Counted from the first letter of the stretch, positions 25,381 to 33,617 are shown. The stretch: DNA of 50,601 nucleotides from Nocardiopsis alba DSM 43377 (GCF_000341225.1 NZ_ANAC01000032.1:1-50601), one strand, 5' to 3'. Numbers and translations are program-made. The notes: generated from the sequence alone by a model not told the origin.

Positions 25381-26199
25381 AAAGCCTGGCTGGGTCACCA
25401 CACGACTGCCGGGCACCGGTTCACTTTGAAGGTCGGTTTCAACGGAGACCCGGCGGTCGACTCGCTCGTCCTGGCCTCGCTGTGGCTGGCCTGCTCCTAT
25501 GGCGGATTCGGCGCTCGCACCCGCAAGGGCTTCGGCAACGTACGCCTGACGTACAAGGGCGGTCCCTTGCCGGAAGGTCCTTGGCGGGAACACGTCCCCG
25601 ACACTCCGGAGTTCGATCACTACCAGGAACTGGATCACCTACCGGTGGACGGGTCGTTGAAGATCTGCGCGGACCTGCTCGCCGGCCTGGTCCCGATCCC
25701 GGAGAGCACCGATGGTCCGAGGGTCGCTCCGCAGCCGATCCTGGGCGTGGGGAACACGAGCGCCACCCTCGCCGACTTCGCCGAGGACAGCTGGGAGGCG
25801 GTGGCCGCCGAGACCGGGGAACGGTACCGGAGGTTCCGTGCCAGTGTGGCGCACAGGTCACCGAACCCCGGTTACAAGCCGCCCATCAAGACACCCGAAT
25901 ACGAAACGGTCATTCACGGTACCGACGACCGCTTCCCACTCAGAGCGCTGGGTCTTCCGGTGAACTACAAGGGCGGAGCCAAGGTGACCGCTTACAAAGA
26001 GGGGAGGGACGAGCTGCGCCGTGCCTCACCGCTGTGGTTCCGGTTCGTCGAGAACGAGGGGGAGTGGACCTGGGGGTTGTTCTCCTTCGCCTTCCACAAC
26101 CCGTTCCTGCCCGCCGATCAGGACCTGAGCATCCGGCTGACCGGCAAGCGAGTCGAGAACAAGAACCCGGGCCGGTGGCACCACCCGACAGACCACCGT
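25378..26199 (+). pseudogene. truncated second cmr1 copy
   Basis: The 274 codons align to Cmr1 from about residue 120: FNGDPAVDSLVLASLWLACSYGGFGARTRKGFGNVRL, DELRRASPLWFRFVENEG and FSFAFHNPFLPADQDL. It lacks the N-terminal ~120 residues, including the TP-F and RG motifs, and the last ~25 residues; the frame runs straight into the first repeat of array 2 and continues through it. Identity to the intact Cmr1 is moderate, so this is not a recent duplicate. It may be transcribed but is unlikely to make a working Cmr1. Confidence 0.8.
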
Positions 26200-27148
26200 G
26201 TCCCCAAAGCCCGTTCAGGGCATGGAAACCTGCGCTGGATGAGCAGGATCCGACGCTCGGCGCCGTCCCCAAAGCCCGTTCAGGGCATGGAAACACGAGA
26301 AGCGCGACGAGATGGCCCGCGACACCCGTGGTCCCCAAAGCCCGTTCAGGGCATGGAAACGCCGTCATGGCTGCTCCTCTGTTGCTTCTCTGTGGTGTCC
26401 TCAAAGCCCGTTCAGGGCATGGAAACGACCGCGAGTTCGGCGGCGGCCCTCGCGTCAGCCCCGTCCTCAAAGCCCGTACAGGGCATGGAAACATGGGGGT
26501 GCGGTAGTGGAGCGGGAGAGCCTCAAGGTCCCCAAAGCCCGTACAGGGCATGGAAACTCACCACCGGCCCCGTTGTAGGCCAGGGTCCACGCCAGTCCTC
26601 AAAGCCCGTACAGGGCATGGCAACCCGGCGTCCTGGACGTGGACCTTCGGGATGACCATGTCCTCAAAGCCCGTACAGGGCATGGCAACACCAGCGCCCA
26701 GACCGCTTCACGCACCAACGGTACCGGTCGTCCTCAGAGCCCGTACAGGGCATGGCGACATGGAGTCGAAGCTCCAGGGCATGCCTCCGATGACGTCCCC
26801 AAAGCCCGTACAGGGCATGGCAACGCCGCGGTCTCGGCTGCTCCCAACCACGCGTTCACGTCCTCAAAGCCCGTACAGGGCATGGCAACACATCAGGGGC
26901 CTCTCGTTGCCAGGTCCCCTTCAGGTCCCCAAAGCTCGTACAGGGCATGGAAACTAGATGTGCTGGTGGGGCGCCACGAGGCTGTCCAGGTCCCCAAAGC
27001 CCGTACAGGGCATGGAAACATCATCTGGTGAGGGGTGCGCGGAGGCACCGCCACGTCCCCAAAGCCCGTTCAGGGCATGGAAACGTCTCCGTGTGGCGGA
27101 CGATGATCGCGGCCACGTGTCCTCAAAGCCCGTACAGGGCATGGAAAC
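26200..27148. CRISPR. type III CRISPR array 2, 15 repeats
   Basis: Fifteen 30-bp repeats at 26200, 26265, 26331, 26397, 26463, 26528, 26595, 26660, 26730, 26795, 26860, 26925, 26990, 27055 and 27119; one spacer is 40 bp, the rest 34-37. Same repeat as array 1. Repeat variants are blocked: the four leftmost have the TTC loop, the five at 26595-26889 end ATGGCAAC or ATGGCGAC, the others ATGGAAAC. The left end cuts into a cmr1-like gene, so there is no leader on that side. Confidence 0.97.
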
Positions 27149-27355
27149 GTGGCGTCACGTACTTAGAGGAGCCGGTTCTCGATACACCGGTGTGCCAGCA
27201 CGATGTCGATGATCTCGCCGAAGCCGATCGCGCCGTAGGTCAGGGCCGATAGAGCCAGACCGCCCCACACGGCCCCTGAGCAACGACACGCGGTCCCGGA
27301 ACGTGCCGCTTTACCGTGGCTATACCTGCCCAAGTTGTACGGTCCGTGAAAGATG
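27149..27355. repeat. array-associated flank repeat, copy 2
   Basis: Second copy of the ~205-bp flank, starting GTGGCGTCACG right after the last repeat of array 2 and ending GTGAAAGATG. Downstream similarity to copy 1 stops there, apart from a short CCGGGCACCG match. On the minus strand both copies share a conceptual HRCIENR stretch, but the substitutions are not concentrated at third codon positions, so coding is unlikely. Confidence 0.75.
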
Positions 27356-27445
27356 GTGCACGGACTATCCCGCCTTCGGGTGGCGTGAGAGCTCCGGGCA
27401 CCGCGTTTTCGAGCAGCTCCATACCCCCGAGCCGACGAGAAGGAA

Positions 27446-27598
27446 ATGATCACCTGGGATCTCCCGGTGGACTCCACCATCGCCCGCACCCACCGACACA
27501 CGCCCGATGCTTCCGTTCAGATCGTGATTCAGGCACCGGCCGTCGCCCAGGCCGCGCGGCGACGCGCGGTGTGCCTCGGAGCCGTCGGTGTCCGGTAG
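27446..27598 (+). pseudogene. relic of an IS5-type transposase
   Basis: A 50-codon frame begins MITWDLPVDSTIARTHRH, close to the WxxSVDSTxVRAHQH segment around the first catalytic Asp of IS5-family transposases, and then loses the resemblance. An AAGGA site precedes the ATG. No terminal inverted repeats noticed. It indicates a former insertion sequence next to the type III arrays. Confidence 0.5.
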
Positions 27599-27679
27599 AG
27601 CCGGGACGTCGGTGACGTCGTGGCCGTTGTAGAACCGCGCCCCACCGGCGCGAAGGTCGGCTTTGAGGAGCTACCGAAG

Positions 27680-28354
27680 ATGGTCCAGGGGCGGGCCCGG
27701 GATGTCCCCATGGTGAACGACGCGATGGCGCGCGGGGCGGTCTACCCTCGGCGGTCTCTGGTCCTGGTCACCGGGGTGCCCGGGGCGGGGAAGAGCACTC
27801 TGCTGAAGCGGCTGTTCGGCCTGCGCGGGGACGAGGACCGGACCGTGCTCACCGCAGACGGTGTGCGGGTGATCGATTCGCTGCAGTCGCGGTATCGGCT
27901 GAGATCGCTGCTCGCCCGGGTCCCCTACCTGCTGTGGCGGTGGGCGGTGCACGTACTGCACCTGGTCCGGGTGGTCGCGGCGTTGCGCGGCGGCCCGGTG
28001 GTGGTGCACGAGTGCGGAACTCGGCGTTCGGTCCGCGTGCTGCTGGCCCTGCTGTGTCGTCTTCGCCGGTACGAGCTGCACGTGTTGATGATCGACGCCA
28101 CCCCGCAGGAGGCCTGGAGGGGGCAGAACTCCCGGGGGCGGCGGGTGACCGAGCGCAGCCACCGGACGCATTCGCGGCGTTGGCGGAGTCTGCGAGCGGC
28201 CGCCCTGCACGGGCCGGCGGCGTTCGCGCGGGGAGCGCGGAGCCTGCTCGCGCTCGATCGGCGCCGGGCACGGGAGCTGGCCTGGATCCGATTCGGTTCC
28301 GACGCTGATGCCCGTGGTCCTCTGCGCACCGTCATGGAGTCGCCCTCTCCATAG
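27680..28354 (+). CDS. P-loop NTPase / AAA-type kinase of unknown substrate
   Basis: 224 residues from ATG 27680 (GGAG 9 bp upstream; ATG 27710 is an alternative). Walker A GVPGAGKST lies in SLVLVTGVPGAGKSTLLKRLF. A hydrophobic GGPVVVHECGTRR and LHVLMIDATPQEAWRGQNSRGRRV follow, with an ID-A-P-E-A-RG arrangement like small zeta-toxin or gluconate-kinase-type P-loop kinases that recognise a phosphorylatable ligand. The C-terminus is Arg/Ala-rich. No partner antitoxin gene is seen. Function unknown. Confidence 0.7.
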   Translation: MVQGRARDVPMVNDAMARGAVYPRRSLVLVTGVPGAGKSTLLKRLFGLRGDEDRTVLTADGVRVIDSLQSRYRLRSLLARVPYLLWRWAVHVLHLVRVVAALRGGPVVVHECGTRRSVRVLLALLCRLRRYELHVLMIDATPQEAWRGQNSRGRRVTERSHRTHSRRWRSLRAAALHGPAAFARGARSLLALDRRRARELAWIRFGSDADARGPLRTVMESPSP

Positions 28355-28397
28355 AGAGCCCCACCGTCCCCGCCCGGTGCGGGAGGGTCCGCTCGCC

Positions 28398-28892
28398 TCA
28401 GGAACGTTCGGCCGTGGTCGCGGGCTCATCGACGGAAGCGGCGGCTCCGTCCTCGGCCTCCGGAACGGGGTCGGCGATGGCGGAGGACGGCAGTCCGAAG
28501 ATCTTGTCGAAGGCCCAGTTGTAGCCGAACGTGTAGAACGGGATGTAGACGATGAACACCAGGTCCAGCAGGAACGCCTGGAGCAGGCTCATGTCCAGCC
28601 ACCACGCGATGAGCGGGATCAGGTAGCACACCAGCGTCAGCTGGAACGCGACCGCGTGCAGGACCCTGCGCTTCACCGTGCGCTCGCGGCTGACCTGTCG
28701 GCGTTCCCACGCCTCGAACAGGTAGTTGAAGGCCATGTTCCACAGCGCCGCCACGGTGGCGATCATGATCGCGAGCGGGGCCGTCGTCCCGGGGCCGCTT
28801 CCCGTCAGGGCCGTCATCACGGCGGTGCCCACGACGAAGCCGATGACCTCGTAGCCGCCCACGTACACCAGCTTGCGCTTCAGACCTTGCAC
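28398..28892 (-). CDS. PACE-family multidrug efflux transporter
   Basis: 164 residues with four hydrophobic helices arranged as two bacterial transmembrane pair (PF05232) units: YVGGYEVIGFVVGTAVM, IMIATVAALWNMAFNYLFEAWERR, FQLTLVCYLIPLIAWWL and LVFIVYIPFYTFGYNWAFDKIFGLP. The paired N-x-x-FN-x-x-FE-x-WE and YNWAFDxIFG motifs define the PACE (AceI-like) family, which exports chlorhexidine or related cationic biocides by proton antiport. Divergent from a LysR regulator at 28994, as is usual for PACE genes. The last ~30 residues are an acidic, Ala-rich tail. Confidence 0.92.
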   Translation of the reverse strand: MQGLKRKLVYVGGYEVIGFVVGTAVMTALTGSGPGTTAPLAIMIATVAALWNMAFNYLFEAWERRQVSRERTVKRRVLHAVAFQLTLVCYLIPLIAWWLDMSLLQAFLLDLVFIVYIPFYTFGYNWAFDKIFGLPSSAIADPVPEAEDGAAASVDEPATTAERS

Positions 28893-28941
28893 TTCGCACT
28901 CTCTTCGGGTTCCTGCGGATGTGACAGGGGCCGACGTTAGC

Positions 28942-28970
28942 GTCAGCTAGCCTGATGGAAAAAGTCAGCT
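28942..28970. promoter_or_regulatory. putative LysR binding site for the PACE pump
   Basis: GTCAGCT occurs at 28942-28948 and 28964-28970, the same face of the helix two turns apart, in the 100-bp gap between the divergent PACE and LysR genes. This is a plausible LysR site; not verified. Confidence 0.4.
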
Positions 28971-28993
28971 TCTTTCAGATCTGGTGACAGGAC

Positions 28994-29887
28994 TTGGGTC
29001 TCTCCAGCGACAACATCGATCTCTTCCTCGCCGTGGTCGATCACGGCTCCTTCTCCGCCGCCGCACGCGCGCTGAATCGGGTCCCCTCGGCGGTGAGCAT
29101 GGGTATCGCCAACATCGAGGCCGAACTCGGCTACCCGTTGTTCGACCGCTCCCGGCGCGAACCCGTCCCCACGGCGCGGGCGCAGGCCCTCGTGCCGCAC
29201 GCCCGGCTGGTCGCGAGCAGGTTGCGCCTGCTCCAGGCCCACGCGGTCGAGCTCTCCGATGACCTTGAGAGCACGCTCACGATCGGGGTGTCGGCGGGGG
29301 TCGACCACCGGCCCCTGTTGGACGCGGTGGCGGAGATCGCGGCGCGCCATCCGCTGCTCTCCGTCGAGATCGCCGACGCCCCGCAGGACGATGTTCGGGA
29401 GCAACTGCACTCGGGGGCCGTGGACCTGGCGCTGATGTTCGCCCGCACCCGCAACGATCGGGAGGAGGTGTTCCTCAACGTGGCGGAGGAGACGTTCGTG
29501 GCGGTGGCGTCCGCCTCCGTGGAGACCTTCGGGATCCCAGCCGACCTGCGCCGCCTGGAGGATCTCGCCGGAGCCCGCCAGATCGTGGTGTCCAGCCTGG
29601 AACGACAGTTGACGGAGCGGCGGCTCGTCGTCTCGGACGCCTATTGGCGGGTGAACTCGGCGGAGACCGCGCTCGGCCTGGTGGAGCGCGGGATCGGTTG
29701 GGCCAACCTGCCCCTGCCGCTCGTGCGGGGTAGGGTCGCGGCCGGGGCGGTGCGCGTGATGGAGTTCGAGAACCTCGAGAACGGCCTGGTCATGCCGGTG
29801 CAGCTCGTGTGGCTGCGCGGTAGCCCGCTCCGGAAGGCGGCCGGGGAGCTGGTCGACCGGATGGGCCGGGACCGGCGCCGGGGCTGA
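28994..29887 (+). CDS. LysR-type regulator
   Basis: 297 residues with an N-terminal winged helix (IDLFLAVVDHGSFSAAARALNRVPSAVSMGIANIEAELGYPLFDRS) followed by a type-2 periplasmic-binding-like ligand domain (LTIGVSAGVDHRPLLDAV to the GWANLPLPLV segment). The start is TTG 28994; an ATG in frame is absent upstream. Divergent from the PACE pump, it is likely its activator. Single gene upstream of a decayed I-E-like array. Confidence 0.88.
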   Translation: MGLSSDNIDLFLAVVDHGSFSAAARALNRVPSAVSMGIANIEAELGYPLFDRSRREPVPTARAQALVPHARLVASRLRLLQAHAVELSDDLESTLTIGVSAGVDHRPLLDAVAEIAARHPLLSVEIADAPQDDVREQLHSGAVDLALMFARTRNDREEVFLNVAEETFVAVASASVETFGIPADLRRLEDLAGARQIVVSSLERQLTERRLVVSDAYWRVNSAETALGLVERGIGWANLPLPLVRGRVAAGAVRVMEFENLENGLVMPVQLVWLRGSPLRKAAGELVDRMGRDRRRG

Positions 29888-29918
29888 TCCTGGATGGGTT
29901 TCTAGTGAGGCTGTTCCG

Positions 29919-30069
29919 CCGTCCCCCGCGCACGCGGGGATGACCCCATCGAGACGACCCACGCCATCTACAAGCACCCCTGCTCCCCACACACGTGGGG
30001 ATGGGTCGGCCTCCCTGCCGGGAAAACCGATGGCCCTGGCCTGAGCGCCACGCAACGACCAGTACGAAT
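29919..30069 (+). CRISPR. decayed I-E-like mini-array, 2 to 3 repeats
   Basis: Repeats at 29919-29947 (GCGCACGCGGGGATGACCCC intact in its 3' part) and 29980-30008 (CTGCTCCCCACACACGTGGG then GATGGGTCG), exactly 61 bp apart; a third position at 30041 keeps CTGAGCGCCACGCA only. The first is family B, the second intermediate. No leader is recognisable to the left. Confidence 0.8.
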
Positions 30070-30095
30070 GGTGTGGTGCCTGGGCCGTCCCTACG

Positions 30096-30947
30096 ATGAG
30101 CCCCATGGCGGACGCGTGGGAAGTCATCGGGCGGGCTTTGGATGTGGTCCGGCAGGAGACCATCGGCCTGGGGCTCTCGGGAGATCGGGTCCTGCGCATG
30201 GTCGACGCACAGGGAGTTCCTGTCGCTGTCGTCAAGGTGGTCGACCACCGGATGGGTCACCTCGTCTCCGAACTCGAAGCCGAGACCGTCCGACTCGCGT
30301 GGTTGAGGCGCCTAGGCGTTCCCGTCACCGAAGTCCTGGGCTCTGGTGTGGACGAGGGCGAGTCCTGGCTCGCGATGCGCGCGTTGCCCGGACGCCCCGC
30401 CTCGGATGAGTGGCCAGCCGGAGAACGAGATCGAGTCGTGGATCTGCTCGCCCACGCCGCCCGTGAGCTGCACTCCACCTCCTGGGAGGACACCCCCTTC
30501 GACCGGTCCCTGTCGTCGGTGCTCGTGGAGGTGCGCGAGCGGGTGGCCTCCGGTCTGGTCGACCGTTCGTGGGCCATCGCCGGAAAGGGAGGACCCCCGG
30601 CCGCGGTCGTACTGGAGGAACTGGAGTCCTTGGTCGGTGAACTCGGCGACGGAACACTTGTGGTCTCTCACGGGGACTTCTGTCTTCCCAACGTGCTGAT
30701 AGACGAGACCGGCACGGCGGGGCTCGTGGACGTGGGCCGCGCGGGCCCGGCCGATCCGCACTCCGACCTCGCGGACATGACACGCAGTCTGCGCAGCCAC
30801 ATGAACCCCCAATACGGCGAGGCGTCGGCGCGCAGGTTCCTCGACGCCTACGGCCGGGACGGGATCGACCCCGAACGGCTGCGGTTGCACGACCTGTTGG
30901 AGAGCTTCTTCTGGCCGGTACCCGAAGCGCACGCGCCCGGCGGCTAG
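30096..30947 (+). CDS. aminoglycoside 3'-phosphotransferase-like kinase
   Basis: 283 residues of the APH/ChoK kinase fold. Active-site motif LVVSHGDFCLPNVLID (catalytic Asp in HGD) and GLVDVGRAGPADPHSDLADM, where the Asp-x-Gly-Arg-x-G pattern is typical of APH(3') enzymes, which phosphorylate kanamycin-type aminoglycosides. The C-terminus FLDAYGRDGIDPERLRLHDLLESFFW also fits. Start ATG 30096 or 30105; neither has a strong ribosome site. A kinase of another substrate cannot be excluded. It lies between two I-E-like arrays. Confidence 0.83.
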   Translation: MSPMADAWEVIGRALDVVRQETIGLGLSGDRVLRMVDAQGVPVAVVKVVDHRMGHLVSELEAETVRLAWLRRLGVPVTEVLGSGVDEGESWLAMRALPGRPASDEWPAGERDRVVDLLAHAARELHSTSWEDTPFDRSLSSVLVEVRERVASGLVDRSWAIAGKGGPPAAVVLEELESLVGELGDGTLVVSHGDFCLPNVLIDETGTAGLVDVGRAGPADPHSDLADMTRSLRSHMNPQYGEASARRFLDAYGRDGIDPERLRLHDLLESFFWPVPEAHAPGG

Positions 30948-31100
30948 AACGGAGGTCAGAGCCCTCCACACATTCCCTTCGCCGAGTCGGGTCCGCCTGG
31001 GTAGTCGGGTGAGCCGATCCACCAGGTGGCCCCAGGAAGTAGTGACCGGGCCGTGCTGAGACGGGAAGACGGGTCCGGGACGCGTACTGAACAGCCGCTG

Positions 31101-31184
31101 CTGAGCTTCGCGTACGTGGGGCTGACCCCGCCACAGAAGGTCCTCCGAGTCTTGCCTGCTTCCTGTGTGCACGAGGGCGATCCC
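31101..31184 (+). CRISPR. relic repeats upstream of the leader-B array
   Basis: CTGAGCTTCGCGTACGTGGG with GCTGACCCC (31101-31129) retains the dyad of an I-E-like repeat; a fainter copy, CTGTGTGCACGAGGGCGATCCC, lies at 31163-31184, about one array period later. Equivalent relics precede the leader at 33638. Confidence 0.5.
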
Positions 31185-31204
31185 ATCCTGCTCGGGATGG
31201 TCAC

Positions 31205-31351
31205 GGAAACCCATCTCTGCTTTTCTCGGGGTTGTTTAGGCTGTTGGGGAGTGATGTTCGGTTGGACGGTTGAGGGGTGTCGGTTTTGTCTGTTTCTCGA
31301 CAACTTGCAGAAATGGTGGCTGGGCCGGGATAGCGTTGCAGGTCAGGAAGA
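31205..31351 (+). promoter_or_regulatory. family-B CRISPR leader
   Basis: Begins GGAAACCCATCTCTGCTTTT, contains GGTGTCGGTTTTGTCTGTTT and CAACTTGCAGAAATG, and ends TTGCAGGTCAGGAAGA at the first repeat. The same blocks precede the arrays at 33786 and 40615. A+T-richer than its surroundings, as expected of a leader. Confidence 0.85.
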
Positions 31352-31807
31352 CTGCTCCCCGCGCACGCGGGGATGACCCCGACATGGGCGGCGAGGATGC
31401 GGGCCTGGAGTTCTGCTCCCCGCGCACGCGGGGATGACCCCCGGGACTATGAACACTGGGATATCGACCCTAACTGCTCCCCGCGCACGCGGGGATGACC
31501 CCGTCCCCACTGCGACGCTCCCTCCGACCAGTACCTGCTCCCCGCGCACGCGGGGATGACCCCGCCTCGTTGGAGATGAGGCCGTTCGCGTAGTCCTGCT
31601 CCCCGCGCACGCGGGGATGACCCCGATCCTTCAAATTCCCCCGGTCCGGGTTCGCGCTGCTCCCCGCGCACGCGGGGATGACCCCCCAGGTCACCGTCCC
31701 CGGGCTGGCCCTCCCCGCTGCTCCCCGCGCACGCGGGGATGACCCGACGAGGACGCCGGCCGAGGTCTTGCAACACAACTGCTCCCCGCGCACGCGGGGA
31801 TCCCCCT
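31352..31807 (+). CRISPR. I-E-like CRISPR array, 8 repeats (family B)
   Basis: Repeats of 29 bp at 31352, 31413, 31474, 31535, 31596, 31657, 31718 and 31779, constant 61-bp period and 32-bp spacers. The sequence is CTGCTCCCCGCGCACGCGGG then GATGACCCC, nearly invariant except the last, which ends GATCCCCCT. That degenerate end plus the following ~60 bp recur after the array at 33786-33936, marking a conserved trailer. Confidence 0.97.
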
Positions 31808-31970
31808 CGCCTCGTCGGGACGCCGGGTCAGCGGTGTTCGAGGGTCGGCCATCCGGCGATGGCGACCATGGTGACTCCGGTGGCGTGGTCGAAGAGGTGA
31901 TGCACGTGTGCCGTCGCCGTGTCCACCACCCCCTCTCGGACTCTCTGCGGGTCGAGGCCGATCGAGGAAT
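31808..31970. other. array trailer and gene-free stretch
   Basis: The first ~60 bp (CGGGTCAGCGGTGTTCGAGGG, GGCCATCCGGCG) parallel the sequence after the array at 33786. The remainder may be a fragment of a minus-strand gene, but I recognise nothing. Confidence 0.45.
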
Positions 31971-32669
31971 TCACCCGCCCCGACCGTGCGCCGGCCTGGC
32001 GTTCGCCGGTGGTTCTCCGACCTCGTGGACGGTGTGGCCGCTACAGGCCGTCTTGGTGACCGTGGCCTGTTCGATGCGCGACACGGTGAACCAGCGCATC
32101 GCGTCGCGCAGTCGGCACCACCCGATCAGGTACCACTGCCCGTTGGTAGAGGCGAACAGTACGGGTTCGACGTCGCGGGTGGTCGTGGTGCCCTCCCGCG
32201 ATGTGTAGCGAATGCGGATCACCCGCTGTTCGGTCATCGCCTCCTCCAACGCCGACCTGGTGGCGCGCGAGGATGAGGGAGGAGCGTCGACCCAGACACG
32301 GTGGGCCAGCTCGTCGGCACGTGCTCGGGTTCCGGGATCGAGGACGTCCATGATCTTCCGGACACCGGCCGCCGCCAGATCCGCGTAGGGAGCGCCGGGT
32401 GCGGCCGACACGGCCGCCATGAGCGCCACGGCCTGGGCCGGGGACAGGCTGATCGGTGGCAGGGACGCGCTCGTGGTCAATCCGTATCCACCGCCCGGGC
32501 CCGTGCGGGACCAGATCGGCGCGCCGCTGTTCTTCAGCGCGTCGAGGTCTCGCTTGACGGTGCGCACGGAGACCTCGAACTCTCTCGCCAGCCGTTCGGC
32601 GGAGACACCTTGTGTGCCGCTGCGGCGCAGTGTCTCGGAGAGCGCGTGGAGCCGTTCGGCTCGCTTCAC
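31971..32669 (-). CDS. HTH-WYL transcriptional regulator
   Basis: 232 residues from GTG 32669. N-terminal HTH (RAERLHALSETLRRSGTQGVSAERLAREFEVSVRTVKRDLDAL) of the YafY type, then GGYGLTTSASLPPISLSPAQAVALM and a WYL domain with IRIRYTSREG and WYLIGWCRLRDAMRWFTVSRI; the literal WYL is present. Divergent from the alpha/beta hydrolase at 32743 with a 13-bp palindrome in between, so it probably controls that gene and itself. WYL proteins respond to ligands or nucleic acids; the signal here is unknown. Confidence 0.9.
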   Translation of the reverse strand: MKRAERLHALSETLRRSGTQGVSAERLAREFEVSVRTVKRDLDALKNSGAPIWSRTGPGGGYGLTTSASLPPISLSPAQAVALMAAVSAAPGAPYADLAAAGVRKIMDVLDPGTRARADELAHRVWVDAPPSSSRATRSALEEAMTEQRVIRIRYTSREGTTTTRDVEPVLFASTNGQWYLIGWCRLRDAMRWFTVSRIEQATVTKTACSGHTVHEVGEPPANARPAHGRGG

Positions 32670-32687
32670 TGTTCGGATCCCGGCGAT

Positions 32688-32700
32688 TTCATGACATGAA
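32688..32700. promoter_or_regulatory. 13-bp palindrome in the WYL/hydrolase intergenic region
   Basis: TTCATGACATGAA (32688-32700) is a perfect inverted repeat around a central A. It lies 18 bp from the WYL start and 42 bp from the hydrolase start, in the position of an operator. Confidence 0.55.
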
Positions 32701-32742
32701 TAGTGACACACCCTTGTCCGGTCGGCCTGCGAGAGTTGTGTC

Positions 32743-33483
32743 ATGACGACCACGACGAACAGCCCGACCATCGTTCTCATCGCCGGCCACTGGCTGGGCG
32801 CTTGGGCCTGGGACGAGGTCCTCGAAAACCTGGAGACCGACCACGTGCGCGCGGTCGCGGTCACGCTGCCCGGCCTCGACGGAGATGACCCCGCGCGTTC
32901 GACCAGGACCCTCGACGACCAGGTCGAGGCGATCGAAGGCCTTCTCGCTCGCCTGGATGTCTCCGAGGCACGGCCCGCGATGCTCGTCGCTCACAGTGGG
33001 GCGAACGGTCCCGTCAGCCTCGTCCTCGACCGGCGTCCCGAACTCGTGCGGCGGGTGGTGTGGGTCGACTCCGGCCCGATGGCGGACGGGGGTGCTTTCG
33101 CTCCGGACTTCCCGGAGGGGGTGGAGGAGCTTCCACTGCCGCCCTTCGACGTCCTCGCGGAGCAGGCGAGCCTCGACGGTCTGAGCGCGGAGGTTCTCGA
33201 GCGTTTCCGCTCCAGGGCGGTCCCCGAGCCCGGCCCCGTGATTCGCCAGACCGTGGAGCTCACGAACGACACCCGTCACGCTGTCCCGACGACCCTGGTG
33301 TGCTGCTCGATCTCGAGTGAGCAGGTCCTGGAGATGGCTCGAGGAGGGCACCCCATGTTCGCCGAAGTCGCGAACCTCGAAACCCTCGACGTCATCGATC
33401 TCCCGACGGGCCATTGGCCGATGTGGAGCCGTCCCGGCGACCTCGCCGAGGTCATTCGGTCCGCGGCGTCACGGGCCGGCTGA
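32743..33483 (+). CDS. alpha/beta hydrolase
   Basis: 246 residues of the alpha/beta hydrolase fold. It begins TIVLIAGHWLGAWAWDEV with the HG-type oxyanion region, and the nucleophile elbow is AHSGANG (Ser in ML-VAHSGANGPVS). The catalytic His is likely in DLPTGHWPMWSRP near the C-terminus, the classic GHWP motif. The short lid has PLPPFDVLAEQ. Divergent from the WYL regulator. Substrate unknown. Confidence 0.9.
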   Translation: MTTTTNSPTIVLIAGHWLGAWAWDEVLENLETDHVRAVAVTLPGLDGDDPARSTRTLDDQVEAIEGLLARLDVSEARPAMLVAHSGANGPVSLVLDRRPELVRRVVWVDSGPMADGGAFAPDFPEGVEELPLPPFDVLAEQASLDGLSAEVLERFRSRAVPEPGPVIRQTVELTNDTRHAVPTTLVCCSISSEQVLEMARGGHPMFAEVANLETLDVIDLPTGHWPMWSRPGDLAEVIRSAASRAG

Positions 33484-33541
33484 ACCGCGCATACGAGCTG
33501 GAAGGGACGGGCGGTGTGGAGCGTGAGTCGATCACCGCCGA

Positions 33542-33617
33542 CTGAGTTCCACGCACAGGGGGACCCCGCGCAGAATGCTCGGTCCCCTCTGCTTCCTGTT
33601 CACCTGGGGGCGACCCC
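33542..33617 (+). CRISPR. relic repeats upstream of the second leader-B array
   Basis: CTGAGTTCCACGCACAGGGG followed by GACCCC (33542-33567) and CTGTTCACCTGGGGGCGACCCC with its last bases at 33596-33617 look like decayed I-E repeats, in the same place as the relics at 31101-31184. Confidence 0.45.

Noticed and set aside
24617..27252. Frames through the type III arrays with repeated SKPVQGMET/KARTGHGN peptides
   Set aside because: They are translations of CRISPR repeats and spacers.
25082..27252. Conserved minus-strand HRCIENR peptide in the two flank repeats as a coding gene
   Set aside because: Twenty of 33 residues agree, but differences fall at first and second codon positions as often as third and copy 1 has a stop just upstream. 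DNA or RNA constraint explains it better.
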